DNA of 64,000 nt, from positions 207,902 through 271,901 of the forward strand of contig VZRR01010834.1 in assembly GCA_013398015.1 (NCBI GenBank), read 5' to 3'. Origin of the DNA: Oreocharis arfaki (taxonomy: Eukaryota > Chordata > Aves > Passeriformes > Paramythiidae). The translations under genes and the position numbers were made by a program. The notes beneath the pieces are model-generated. The model saw only the letters and a program-made list of their open reading frames with translations. It made no database searches and had not been told where the DNA came from. Positions 1 to 11,700 of this stretch are shown piece after piece. How positions within the stretch are numbered: the first letter of the stretch is position 1; every line of letters starts with the position of its first letter.

Positions 1-3000
1 TCTTTGGCACAGTGCACAGGAACTCTTTAAGGTATTTTGGCACACATTGAAGTGGGAAATGTCCCTGAGTTAAACATGAGTAAAAACTGATAACAGATCC
101 ACTGCCACACCCATCTTCCCTTCAGGTACTCTTAGATGAAATTAAATATTGATTGGTTAGGATGTTCTTGCATCCTCAGTTTCCAGCCTGATCTATAGGG
201 GCAATACTGTGTGCAGAGCCTGGAGGGCGCTGGCTGAAGGACAGGATGGGTTCAAGTATCTGTGAGACAGAATGGGATTGTATAATTGGTTTCAGGATCT
301 CAGTCAGATTTTGGTGTGATAGCTGAAGAAGTTACCCTGGCAGATCATCTGTTGGGGATGGGGCATGCAAAGGCTGGAGCTATTTTAAAATAAACCAGAA
401 CTGGTGGTACAGTGGTTTGCAGGCTGGGCTGTGAGTGAGGGGGCTGGAGAGCAGCTTCAGCTGTGGTGTGGGTGGGATGGGCAGCCTTGGGCAGGTAGGG
501 TTAGGGGATGAGGGGACAGAAAGCACTGCTGCTGTGGCTGCACTGTGGGCTGTCAGACACAATGAGGAGTAGGCACTTGGCAATGTCACCTTGTGTGTGG
601 GGTCAGAATGAACTGGAATCACTGAAATGCACCACTAATTCCTCATCTTCAGAAGTGTAATCTGTAGCAATTACTGAACTACATCAGTTTAACAGATTGA
701 AGTAAACAAAAATGATGTTTCCTACCCCAGGCTGTGAACTGTGGAAACGGGAGAATTGTCACAAGACTGCTCAGCTGTGGTCTGAGCTGGTGCTTTGGCT
801 GCAGGACCAGATGAACAGCTGAGGGGGAAGCAACTGGTCCAGCCTGTTAAAGGGAAACCAGCTCTTTCTTCCCTGAAGTGGTAGATATTTCTGTCAAAGA
901 AATCACCAGTGAACCAGTCAATGGTGTGACCCTTGAGTGTGGGCCCTGAGTTTCTGGACGAGCACCTCATAGCCCTGGCAGGGGTCAGGGTGCACAAAGC
1001 TGCCCCTGAGAAAGGCAGATATCCCTGAGGTTCTTCCACGTGCAGTCACAATTGAATAACATCCCTTTTGCAGCTAAAGCAGTTGTTTACAGGGAAAAGT
1101 AATGTTATTCATTTTTTTTGCTTCTGCATTTTTTTAACCCATCTTTTAATGGGATTTAACAGCTGGAGATGAGGAGAAGGCAGCACCAGAAGAGCAGCCA
1201 ACTCTCTGCAGACAGGCAGAGAGTGCTCTGGGGACCACCACTGGTCCATGGATGACAGATGGGAACTTATGGTCTATAACAGATGGATCACAGATCTGTT
1301 TTTTACTTGAATGGAGAAAATCAAATGATTATGGGGCAGCAAAATAAAAGCAACTAATCAGAAAGATCTGTGATTCAGTGTAGTGATTCGGGGGGATGTA
1401 ATTCACGGGGATGAAAACTTAGTGGTAGTGACTAATGTGTAAAAGCAATGGCAAGAAAAATGAGCTATTGCCCTGATTCACATTCCTTAAAACTGTGTTT
1501 CATCACATAAATATATTTTTTTTTCATGTGAGCCACTCACACTTTTATTTCTGTAATAAACACAGCTTGCCTTCAGAAAGTGAATTTTAACTTACTGTGG
1601 AGAGTAAAATAGGGAGGTAGTGTTACATTTTGATGTGACACGCTACATATACAGTTATATGTATCTATTACAGCACCCCAAATTTTTTTTTTTGTATTTG
1701 TTTTACCACCTAACACTAAATTGACAAAATCAACAAGAATTTTTATGACGTCTATCGATCCCTGACCCTTTGCATCACAGTGGCACATGGCACATTTGTG
1801 TATTTGTAATTGCTGGTAGTGTGCTGTCTTATTTATTTCTGCATTTCATGAATGCGTGTCATGAGAAGAGATACTTTTTGCTGTTGTTATCTTTAAACAC
1901 ACTCAGTAGCATTCATGGCATGCAATAAATACTCTGATGCCTGCATTTCTTAGTAGCCTTCAAGAGCTTTCAGTGTTTTGAAACAAAGTAAAAACAAACA
2001 GGGTGCAACAAAGTCATTCCAGGTAAGGGAAACCCGAAAGGATACTGTAAATTCCCCATTCCCTTCTTCCCAGTTTGCTTATTAGGCTCTCAGACAAAGT
2101 GTAGTTTAAAACATGGCTTTCGATATATTTAGTTACCTCTCTTTTACCACACTGTAATGGCATGGTAGAAGTTACTCTGGGGACCAGAATGGTTGCCTCT
2201 GTCTTGTTTTTATTTTTGTTTAGTTTTGCTTTTTTCATTTTTTAAGTAATGTTTTCTTTTCCCAGAATCAAGATGTTGAGTTTTCCCTCATAATTTCCCC
2301 ACTTTTCCTCCAAAGGTATGTTTTACTTTCATATCCTGTTTTTTCATACCTAGATTTATAAAGGAAATAAGATCTGTGCAGGCCTATTGTGTGTGCATGT
2401 GCTTGTATCAGACTCTCCACAGCAAGTTTTGAACTTGCTCAGTCTCAATCCCCTTTAATAGAATCTTGGAAACCTCTTAGCTCTTAAATTCTTACAAGAC
2501 TTGGGAGAACAGGCCCACTTGTAGATGAAAGGGCTGAGAGGTTCACCCTTTATCAGACATCAGAATCCACAGAGGAAAGACAGAGAAACCCCACATTTAA
2601 GTTTCATTAATTCTGCTTTTTATCAAATTGATTGTCTTTAGAAACTTTTTCAGTGTTGTCCCTCCAAAGCTTTTTAATCCTGAAAGTTTTTGCAATGCTT
2701 ACTTTCAGCACAAAAAAAATGGCTCCTGACAATTATTAAATCATAATGACCCACATAAATGATACATTCTTCTGCTGATTTGTGTGAATTCAGCATTGCA
2801 TAATATTATTCAACATTTTGTCATAGTTTATGGGATGATTATACAAAAGAGGGAGGAAAGGAAGCCTCCAGGAGAACACAGACATGAGCCTAATGAGAAG
2901 AAACACCAGAAGTACTTAAAATACTTGTTTAGTTAAAAGATGGTGGTGCTTGCAAGAAGAGAGAATCACACCTGACTCGCTGTCACATCATGGCTATAGA

Positions 3001-3440
3001 CTTAACACTGTCCTTTGAAAGAATGTAAAAAAAACCCCATAAATATGAAGTAGATGTCTCTCACTTGAGTCTAACAGATCATTAATACCTTCTGTACCCC
3101 TGCTGAACATCACAGAAAACAAGCTGGTCATTACTTCCTCTTTGTTGTGAGAGAAATTAGAAATATTTCATTTCAAAGCTCCTCTCTCAGATTATCAACA
3201 AATTGCAGAAGTTGTTATACTTCACAGCTTCAGTGCTATACTGCATTTGGGACTGGAATCAGAAGCCTTTTAGGAATCCAAGTATCTTCTTGTACTGCTC
3301 ATGGTGTCCTCTCCTTGTATACAACTGGAAGTGAAATAATTTTTTAGTGGCTGACAAGAGTGAGAGTCCTGTTGGATCTTCACTGTGGCACATCTGCTCC
3401 TGTACAGGTAGCCTCCTTTCCAGGCACAACAGTGCACATG
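1..3440. other. Unique AT-rich non-coding DNA
   Basis: No recognisable gene, RNA or mobile element is visible here. Open frames are short (at most about 105 codons, 722-1039 minus) and have no domain-like composition or plausible splice framework. The stretch has ordinary homopolymer runs, such as the T run near 1685-1695, and scattered AATAAA hexamers without other transcript-end context. I read it as intron or intergenic sequence. Confidence 0.6.
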
Positions 3441-3640
3441 AGAATAAAGAACCACAGAAAAACGAGGGGTGGAAGGGCTCTCTGGATGTCACCTGGTTCA
3501 GACTCCTGCTCAAAGTGGGATCAGGTACTCCAGGACCTTGTTGAGTCAAATTTTTAAACTCTCCAGGATGGATTTGCTACAACCTTTCTGGGCCATCTAC
3601 TCCAGTTGTACACAGTCTTGCGATGAAGGATTTTTTACTT
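3441..3640 (-). mobile_element. CR1 LINE fragment, 3' part
   Basis: On the plus strand this reads as the reverse complement of a CR1 3' end. It has 'aaccacagaaaaacgagggg', then 'ggaagggctctctggatgtc', 'cctgctcaaagtgggatcag', 'ccaggaccttgttgag' and 'ctacaacctttctgggccat'. These blocks occur in this order in avian CR1 copies. The copy is only about 200 bp, so it is heavily 5'-truncated, as is usual for CR1. It has accumulated many substitutions and has no coding capacity. The family assignment is from recall of the consensus style; the subfamily is not determined. Confidence 0.85.
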
Positions 3641-5190
3641 AAACACTCATATTCATTCCCTGTTCTCTTCTTCTTTGCTGGTCTCCATGGTTATGGTGGG
3701 TGATTTTGCACTGGGAGACTGTGCAGAAGCTTGAACAAAGATCTCTAGAACTAAAAGCATGTGTTTCTTGAGGTACCGTTGTTGCTTAGACGTTGCAGCT
3801 AGGATAAGCAACGTTGGTGGAGTGGCCACTGTCACAAGCTAGTAATAAATCCCACAGGGTTTCTGTGACTCAGGACCCTGAAGGAGCTTTTGCATCATTT
3901 CCAGGCATTTCAGCTTTGGTACCTAAATATGCATGGGATGACATCGGAGCACTTCGCATGAGAATGTACAAATGGGACTTTGGAGTAGTTTTGATGGAGC
4001 CTCAAATCTCTGTCAGCCTCTTGACCTGCACACCCAGAAGAGGAGAGAGCAGAGCAATTAATGATGATGGGCCCTAATGGAGTCTAAAGCAGCACTCTGT
4101 TTTGGAGGGAGGTGGGATGATTCTCCGGTCAAAGTCATGTGCCCTGGGTAACTGTAGGGAAAGAGGATTTGAGCTATATTTGTGCTTCATTCAGTTTAAC
4201 CTGAAAACATAAAGGATGAAACAATGTTGATGGCAAACCTCACCCCAAGGATTTCATGAACACAGGGACTGGCTCTGCAGAGGGGAGGAAATACTGTGAC
4301 CACTCCCCTGAGAAAGCTGAAATAAATGGGGAAAACCGGTGTGCAAAATAAACCTTTGTCTGGACTTAAGTTGTCCATAGAAAGAAGTAGCTGACCTGTG
4401 AGAGCAGAGGGTGTGAGTCCGGGTTGGCAATCACTGAAAAGTTCAGATATTTGAGCTGCTACAAAGAAGATTTGTCTCTACTAGTGTGGGCAGAGAGGAA
4501 ACACGGCAATTTGGCTAGGGTGAGAACAAAAGGGGGAATGGAGAGCAAGTGTGGATAACCAAGGCTAGCTAACACAGCTGTCCATTTTGCTCTTTGCTTT
4601 TGGGGCACTTAAGTGTATTGGCCTCCTGTTAATACAGAAATTATATCATGGCTTGCACTCTCAGTTGCATAACATCTCTGTGGCATGACTGCTGTTGTTT
4701 ACTGACAAGTATTATTAGGAATGTCTCTTGTGTATGTTTTTTAAACCATTAATGCTGTTTGGCAGCTGGAGAAAAAGAAGGTCAGCCAGCTCCCCACAGA
4801 CTATAGGCAAATTCTCCTTTGACTGCAGTGGGAAGAAAATTGCATATTTAATACAAAGCTGTGTAATTGAAAAGTCTCCTGGTTTTGGGGATGTGGACAC
4901 TGGCAATCATAATCAGTCGTTCCCTGAGGCTTTGTGGTTACATGGCATTATCTAGCACTTGATTGTACACTATAGTGCAATGTGGGAAAATCTTCAGAGT
5001 GAATGGCCTGTAAACTCAACATCCACGCACACTGTGGCCTGGTATTTGCTTGAAATTCAATATTAATATTGCCATTTTCATTTTAGGTTCATCAGCTTCT
5101 CTTTTTATTAACTCTGGAAAGGTCATATACCGTTAGAATTGCATACTTACACTGAATTGTCCCATTTTTACACTGTGAGTTTTTGTTTTA
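3641..5190. other. Unique non-coding DNA between CR1 copies
   Basis: I see no supported gene. The open frames are under 90 codons and overlap each other on both strands without recognisable motifs. No tandem repeat or mobile-element signature is evident. Confidence 0.55.
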
Positions 5191-5246
5191 GAATCAAAGA
5201 ATCATAGAGAGGTTTGGGTTGGAAGGAACTTTAAAGGACATCTAGT
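5191..5246 (-). mobile_element. CR1 LINE 3' terminus, left half (interrupted)
   Basis: The sequence runs 'gaatcaaagaatcatagaga', 'ggtttgggttggaaggaact' and 'ttaaaggacatctagt', the very characteristic reverse-complemented CR1 3' end. In intact copies 'catctagttccaacccc' continues without a break. Here the match stops after CTAGT at 5246 and resumes at 5483, so the copy is interrupted by other DNA. Confidence 0.9.
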
Positions 5247-5482
5247 ATGGCGCTGTACCCCCTCTTACTGATCACTTCCTGCCCTCTCCATGGGGTCTCC
5301 CTCCTTCCCTTGCCCCTAGTCCTGGCCCCTCCTCGNNNNNNNNNNNNNNNNNNNNNNNNNNNNNNNNNNNNNNNNNNNNNNNNNNNNNNGAGGGCAGAGA
5401 ATCCCTGCCTTGTCCCAAGAAGCCCCCGCTGCGCTCCCAGGGAAAGCTGCAGCAGCTAAGCAACACCCAGCACTGCAACAAC
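5247..5482. mobile_element. GC-rich insertion inside a CR1, with assembly gap
   Basis: About 236 bases, including 54 N, separate the two halves of a CR1 copy. The pentamer CTAGT is present on both sides (5242-5246 and 5483-5487), whereas CR1 has it once, so it looks like a 5-bp target-site duplication. The insert is GC-rich and pyrimidine-rich on the left of the gap and purine-rich to mixed on the right. TG and CA dinucleotides occur close to the ends (5248 and 5480) but not exactly at them, so a short LTR-type element is possible and unproven. The element class cannot be settled because its centre is missing. Confidence 0.55.
5336..5389. other. Assembly gap (54 N)
   Basis: A run of 54 N lies in the GC-rich insert. 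The non-round length suggests an estimated or masked local gap rather than a fixed-size scaffold gap. Translations that cross it are meaningless. Confidence 0.99.
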
Positions 5483-5580
5483 CTAGTTCCAACCCCCCCT
5501 ACCATGGGCAAGGATGGCACTCATTAGATCAGGTTGCTCAGGGCCACACTCAACCTGGCCTTGAAAACTTCCAGGATCTA
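5483..5580 (-). mobile_element. CR1 LINE fragment, right half of the interrupted copy
   Basis: It resumes with 'ctagttccaacccccc', then 'ctaccatgggcaaggatggc', 'gatcaggttgctcagggcca' and 'aacctggccttgaaaacttc'. These are the next blocks expected in a reverse-complemented CR1 after 5246. This continuity supports a single CR1 copy that was later split. Homology ends near 'ccagg' at about 5575. Confidence 0.9.
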
Positions 5581-5634
5581 TATTAAATCCCTTTGATCTG
5601 CATTAGACACTTTTGATCTGTATTAAATCTTCAG
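5575..5634. repeat. Three tandem copies of a 20-bp unit
   Basis: Three consecutive 20-bp units start at 5575, 5595 and 5615. Each begins GATCT and contains ATTA(A/G)A followed by a T/C-rich end. They begin exactly where the CR1 homology stops. The register is perfect (20, 20, 20) although the units differ at several bases. This could be a local replication-slippage product at the 5' truncation edge of the CR1. Confidence 0.75.
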
Positions 5635-7640
5635 TGAAATATTTTATTAATTATTCATTGATCAAGAGATACGCTACCATCTTTTCTCAAGATGCATTCA
5701 GATTTTTCAGTACCTCAGCAATTTGAGGCCCAACAAAGCTCAATATAAAGCCCTTTTTCTCTCCTGTTGACCAAATGCAGTAGTTCACGTTTTTTCTGCT
5801 GAAGAATGATGGAAGTAACCTATCTTATGCAGGATATTTTAATGGATTAAGCAAATCCAAAAGCATAGCAAAAATCTGTATTTCAGTTTGTTTCAAACCC
5901 TTCTTCATTCCTTTGATCATTCACCCAAGAGAGACAATCAGGCCTTGGAGGTACTTTCCAGTGTTCGATTTGCCTTTCCAAGCCCACCTACCTTACTAGG
6001 AGCAGCTGCTGTGCCTCTCTGGATCTCCTCCCTTCCACTCAGCCCACTGCTGAGGTCACTTTAGAAGGAGATACTGGATGGGAAAGGTTGGGGATATCTG
6101 CCAATCCAGCATTTTGTCACTATGATGGTGAGCTTTCCTTTGCTTTCTGCTGCTCCATAGCACATTGCATCCCACTTTGCCTCATTGTCACAGGCATGTG
6201 CCTACCCCGAGTTTCCTCATGGGTGAACTCCTTTGTGCTCATGCTCCTCAGTCAGACAGATGAACCTTTACAAGGCAGTTGGTGCAGACTGCAGTGCTGA
6301 TAACACATAAAGGCAGGACTTGTTCTTCGTAGCTTTGCTGTCTGTCTCTAGGCATACTGAAGAGGAAGTCACGAGTTTTCAGATTTTGCTTTAAAAGCTG
6401 AAATAAGAGGCTGCTGCGCTGTATTCCAGGCCCAAGACTGACTGGAAAGGTAGAGAATGCTTAACCTCCCACACAAACCCTGGCTAGTACATCGTGTGCT
6501 CTTGTGCTGAGTGGCTTGCTCCCTCCTCTTTCCACTGAGTTCAGCACAGCCCCTTCTCTTCTTCCCATCATTTTAGGCACCCTGGGGCCTCTTTTGCACT
6601 CTGAGAAGGGTTAATTCCATTGTGGAAATGGGAAAAAAATGTCTACATACTTAATCTTATCCTCTCTTTTATATGAGTAGAATTGCCTCTGGATCTGTTT
6701 AGTAATAATTGTCTAACACAAGCCAAAACGTTTCTAATGATCTGGAGTAAACATGCAGACAAATCTTAACTACCTGTAGGAAGGATTCAATGATGAAGAA
6801 AATCCCTAGAGCCTCTCTGTTCTGTGATATTTGTTTCTGTAACAGTGTTTTAATCCTTCTTATGAGGCGTATCTTGAATGAAACGACGCCTTTGGTTACA
6901 GTACTGTTTGAAGGTATACAGAGATGGGAGACTCTGCTAACAGCAATGGAATGATTTAATTTTTACATCCTGGGTTTCCAATATCTGCATAAACTTCTAG
7001 GAATCACTCTCACAAAATATAATCCAAATATGTGAAGTGAAAGAAGAGAACTGAGAAGTAATTTGCACAAAGAAAGGCTTCCTGCACCCACAGCAGCAAA
7101 ACAAGATTGCAGCAGCAGTGTTTCTGTCCAGTTGCACTTGAAAATATTCACCTGTGCTCCTATTTCTTTGTTTGTCTTAGTTCTTAAAGAAATGCAAATA
7201 AAAATAAATAAAAGCAAAAACCAAAAATGAACAAAAAACCTCCCCCAGCCCCAAAAAAAACAGACATGCAAGGGAGCACAAATGTTGGCTACCTCCTACC
7301 AGCAAGACTGATAATGCCAGTATCTGAGAGACAAGGAATTAAAAAGAGTAGGTGAGAAGTACCACGTAAGTCTAGCCCCATTGCCTGTGTGACAACCTAT
7401 TTCTACCTATTTAGTGCAAAATTTCTGTTCTAAAGATTACTTTCTATAGGTCTATTAGCCTATAGATGAAACAGGCTACAGCCAGAAAGACAGATTTGAA
7501 GCACAGTTCGTCTCTTGAAATGACTTAGAGGTGGTTTCAGGTTGTATGGGTGATCCCAACTTCAATGAACATTTTTTGCTTTTGACAGTGCCAAATAATT
7601 CGGTTTTTTTCCTGATGATTATGCTCTTTATGCTAGACAT
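5635..7640. other. Unique non-coding DNA
   Basis: No gene or mobile element is recognised. The stretch contains an A-rich segment around 7190-7262 ('aaataaataaaagcaaaaac' and following). Open frames reach about 102 codons (6963-7271 minus), but that frame is made largely of this A/T-rich low-complexity sequence and is not convincing. Confidence 0.55.
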
Positions 7641-7921
7641 GTAGTGATAGAACAAAGGGTAAGGTCTTTAAGCTGAAGGAAGGTAGATTTAGAGTAGATA
7701 TTAGTAAGAAATTCTTTACTGTGAACGTGGTGAGATGTTGGCACTGCTTGCAGAGAAGTTTTTGATGTCCTATCCCTGGAAATGTTCAAGGCCAGGTTGG
7801 ATGGGGATCTGAGCAACCTGGTCTAGTGGAAGATGTCCCTGCCCATGGCAAGGAGGCTGGAATTAGATGATCTTGAAGGTCCCTTCCAACCCACACCATT
7901 CCATGATTTTATGATTTTCTC
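7641..7921 (+). mobile_element. CR1 LINE fragment, 3' part, sense
   Basis: In sense orientation the sequence shows 'gtagatattagtaagaaatt', 'ctttactgtgaacgtggtga', 'gttcaaggccaggttggatg', 'agcaacctggtctagtggaa' and 'gatcttgaaggtcccttcca'. It ends with the short CR1 tail repeat 'atgattttatgatttt'. The order and tail identify a 5'-truncated CR1 of about 280 bp on the plus strand. It has no intact coding region. Confidence 0.92.
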
Positions 7922-8269
7922 CTAGAACTTGTATTACTGATCTGTTGGAGAGCAAGGATTGAGTGGGGTGGGGCTATAAAATTGTTTCAGAAGATGCAAG
8001 TAAAAATTATTTGAATCACCCCTGCATACATTTTCCCAGGTAATGCACTGAGTATGAAGGCGGATGTGCCCTACCACGAAAAAAGATAAATACAAGGTCA
8101 TATTTTCAGGTAACATGGTCTGTGTTCCAGTTTACCACACTCAGGTGTTTGCTTTGTGAGCCCAGTGTCTTTCACACATTCCCAGTGTTACCTGTCACAC
8201 GAGTGTCAGCACAGTCAGTGGAAGTACCAATGTTCCTAACACTGTTTGCTTTTCTTCTTTCACCTGCAG
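7922..8269. other. Unique non-coding DNA before the exon-like pair
   Basis: No mobile element is recognised. An open frame of 154 codons (8122-8586, plus) starts here. It is the longest in the window, but it shows no domain and crosses a putative splice acceptor at 8269, so I do not call it a gene. Confidence 0.5.
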
Positions 8270-8373
8270 GCAGCTGGTCCTTTGCAAGAGCAGCTGCTGT
8301 GTCAGAGCACCAGCTGCGCTCCCAGGCTGAGCCATGCACAGCGAAGGCTGCCAGTTCTGTGCTCTGCTGCAAG
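8270..8373 (+). other. Weak exon-like segment (candidate)
   Basis: A good acceptor-like tract precedes it ('tttcttctttcacctgcag', ending 8269). The segment is richer in GC than its surroundings and stays open in more than one frame. The following donor (AAG|GTTCTC at 8374) is poor. No protein family is recognised. It could be an exon of a long non-coding RNA or simple chance. Confidence 0.12.
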
Positions 8374-8617
8374 GTTCTCAAGCTTTTTTCGCCCGAGATC
8401 TTTACACTCCATCTCTCCTTCTCAATTTCTGTCAAATCCTGCCCCTGCTGCATAGTTTGCATTTATTTGCATAAAATAGTTACTTTTTACAACTGCTTAC
8501 ATAAATGCATATTCAATTTCCCTCTAACTCATTCCATGCATCACACACGGATGTTTTATACTCCTCACAGTCCCCGGTATCACTAAAATAGTCATTCTCC
8601 ATGAAAGTACTTTTCAG

Positions 8618-8724
8618 GACGGGAGCTGAGGAGCTGCAGCACAGTGGTGATGCCAACCTGTGCCAGCGAAACACCACTCACAGTGCTGTTTGCTGACACT
8701 CTGGCTTGTGGCAGACGTGTAAAG
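8618..8724 (+). other. Exon-like segment with acceptor and strong donor (candidate)
   Basis: The 107-bp segment is bounded by an acceptor-like 'acttttcag' (ending 8617) and a consensus donor AAAG|GTGAGT (GT at 8725-8726). One frame is open throughout, after two leading bases, for 35 codons; the other two frames contain stops. An open frame this short is expected by chance fairly often. The deduced peptide matches nothing I recognise. Support is limited to the splice-site motifs. Confidence 0.15.
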
Positions 8725-11700
8725 GTGAGTCTTCCAACTTACCTGTGACAGAAAGGAGGGTATTGCTTGGGCTGTCTTAAACGACGAAGAGGAGAACCTG
8801 AAAAATAAATGTCAGAATAAATGTGCTCCATGACAGCAAAATAAAAAGAATTCCACTTCTAACAGTGTTAGCTTGGTTTCCTGAATAAAGGAAGGAGAAA
8901 TGATTGTTTATTCGTTTTGACTAAGTTTGCAAACCATGTGTTCACTATTTCTGTGCAGACTGGTGAATGCGTAATGAGGAGGGAATGAGATTACTGAAAA
9001 AAAAAAAAGGAAAAAAATCAGAGGCAGCTGTGAAAGCCCTGGTTTTTATCAGCCAGCTGGCAGTCATCTCTGGGGCACTGGCCAGCCAGCATGAGCACTG
9101 CTGTGGAGGTGAAGTGCTGGAGCATATGTGGATAGAGACAATTTTTGTGGTGGTGTTTAGAAGACAAAGAGCAACCAGCCAGAGCAAGAAAAGAGCATCA
9201 GTTACACGAATATGCTGCTTGTGGAACAGTGTTTTTACAACATCCTGACTCAAAGAGGCATGATTTTGGAAACCTTCATGGTGCCAGCGGAGGAGCTGAT
9301 GGACTCACAAGTACAAAATCTCTACTCGATGAACTTCGGGTTAAAAAATCCTTTGTAGCCTGTTTATCTCTCACCTGTTCAGGGGAAGGAAGCATCAGCT
9401 ACAACCTCAACCCCACAGGCATACTGTGACCATATGTTACAGCATGTCTCACTGTTCATGTCAGTTTTGACGCTGTGAAGCTCCCTGAAAACAGCTTTCT
9501 TACCAATTTCAATGCTTTTTCAGCCCATAAAAATGAATTAATGCAGAGAGAGTTGACAGATCAAACAAAAATAAGGATATCAGAACTGTTTCAATCTCTG
9601 GATTCGGGTAGCAGTGATTTTAATAATGAATATTGATAATGAAAGTGAAAGGGGTATTTCAAAGCTGACAGGAGGCTGTTTTCTCTTTTACACCTTGATG
9701 AACTATAAGCATTCCCTTATATATACTCTCACATTCATTGTGTTTACTCTGTATTTTTCAAGCTGTCCTTTATTGCACTATTATGATGGAAACAGGAGGA
9801 TAAAATGTAATGCCCCAATAATTCTTGTTCATCCTTTTCTGGTATATTTTCTGTGACCTTGCTTTCAATTTCATCCACATTTTATACCTTGTATATGCAA
9901 ATATATTTGCTCCTTTACACTTAGCCTGAGTCCAAATATGAAATGGCCCCACAAGTTTGCATTTTTGTTGAGACTAGTCTCTGAGTGTCTTAGTTGAGGA
10001 AGGCTCACACACTCTCCAGTTTGCCTTGAGAATTCCAAGAAATTACTATTTATTTTTATGATAATCACTAGTTGGTAGATTTTTATATCCTCCTGCAAGC
10101 ATCTGTGAACAGCTGAAGACACAGTCTCTATGTCCAGTGATAAGTGCTGTTTGGTTAATATTAATGTGCGTAATGTTAATGTACATTCACTTGCACAATG
10201 CCTGTACCTCATCACATCGATGCCTGCAATCCATCACATTTTCATTCATAATTTCACAACAGCCACAGTGCCAGGTCCTCTGAATTTTGCAAAATTAATT
10301 TGGTGCCTCCTGATCTAAATGTGTTGCAGTGTGTCTACTTCAGCCTTCTGCAGCAGGGTAGCTCTGCAATGGCAGAAAGGTGACGTGTGTCTGCCACCGC
10401 TGCTCAGAGTGGCTTTTGTGGAGCAAACACAGAGAAACTGCTGACACTGTCAGGTGTGGAAGGAATTCAGGAGGGAACTGGAGGAAAGCAGTTCTGCTCT
10501 GCCATAGCCTAGCAGTCTGCCATCCATACCACAGCTCTCCTCTTCTTCCCTCCACATTCAACCTGTCTGGATGTAGCCTGGCTGGTGTCAGCAGCAGCAA
10601 GAGGCAGCTGCTGTCAAGGGTTGAGGACAGCATGCCTACCCACTTGGACATCTAGGACCTCTTAGTTGACAGCACATCAGCACATGTAATTTCTATTTAG
10701 AGGTGGGAATTTTTACTGCTGTTTTGTCATTGCAGGATAAGAAAACCATCAGACTGAAAGAAACAAATTTGCTTTAGGTATTGATTTAGATAATTTTTTT
10801 CCTATAACAGACTATTTTTTATAACTGCTTTATTTCCAGCACAAAATATCTTTCATTCCTTCCAGTGCTCAGCTGGATGCATGTTTTTTGTCCCTGGTAC
10901 TTTGTCCTCCAAGAGGCTGCTCGCTTCTCTTTCAGCCCAGAACATGTCTTTGTTTGAAATAGCCCTCTGCAATGTCCTGTTAGCAAAGACATGGGAAAAC
11001 TCAAGACTATATTAGGAAATTATTTATGTATTTTTTGTGTGAATACAGTAATGGGACTAGGAATTCAGGCTTAGGTATGATCAGTTATACAAACTATAAT
11101 AAGATGAAATATTTAGAGGTGCTGAGGCTGTATTATTGTGTCCCCTGCAATTAAATTCTCCACTTTCTAACACTCTTCTGCATCTGTTTAGTGATGTTAT
11201 GTGTGATACAGACCTAGGCTGATGGCAGAGCAGAGAGCTGCAGCCACATGGCCATAGTCTTATCACCTAAAGCGACCACATTTACCTCTGAGACAGATGC
11301 CAGCAGGAGCCCTCTCAGTTCCCAGCTCTGAGGGAATCTACTCTACACAGGGCTACCTATAGTTTGAGACTAATTGTGAGACATTTTTGATCAATTATTT
11401 GATAGATTTTGGATTACATTACTCTTGCAATTGCGTGTATAGAGGTGCCTGAGCTCTGTGCAATGCAGGAGGGGAGGCTTCCCACTGCCTGCTGATTCTG
11501 CAGCTCTGCATGCCACGTGCCATTCCTGAGCCTCCTGTCACTCTGTGACAAAGAAGAGCCAGAGATGAGTAACAGAGAATGGAAGGTCTAACCAGCATAG
11601 AGTTTACAGAGTTTTAAAATTCTAACTTGCTCTTTTCCCATCAATGCCCTGTGACAAACCCTGCAGCCTGTTTGTCAAGAGGGAGCACACAGTGTGTGGC

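Noticed and set aside
5247..5520. Frames spanning the N run (70 and 82 codons)
   Set aside because: They are translated through unknown bases inside a nested repeat and cannot be assessed.
8122..8586. Longest open frame in the window (154 codons, plus)
   Set aside because: No recognisable domain, cysteine- and serine-rich drift typical of random translation, an overlapping minus-strand frame, and an internal splice-acceptor-like site.
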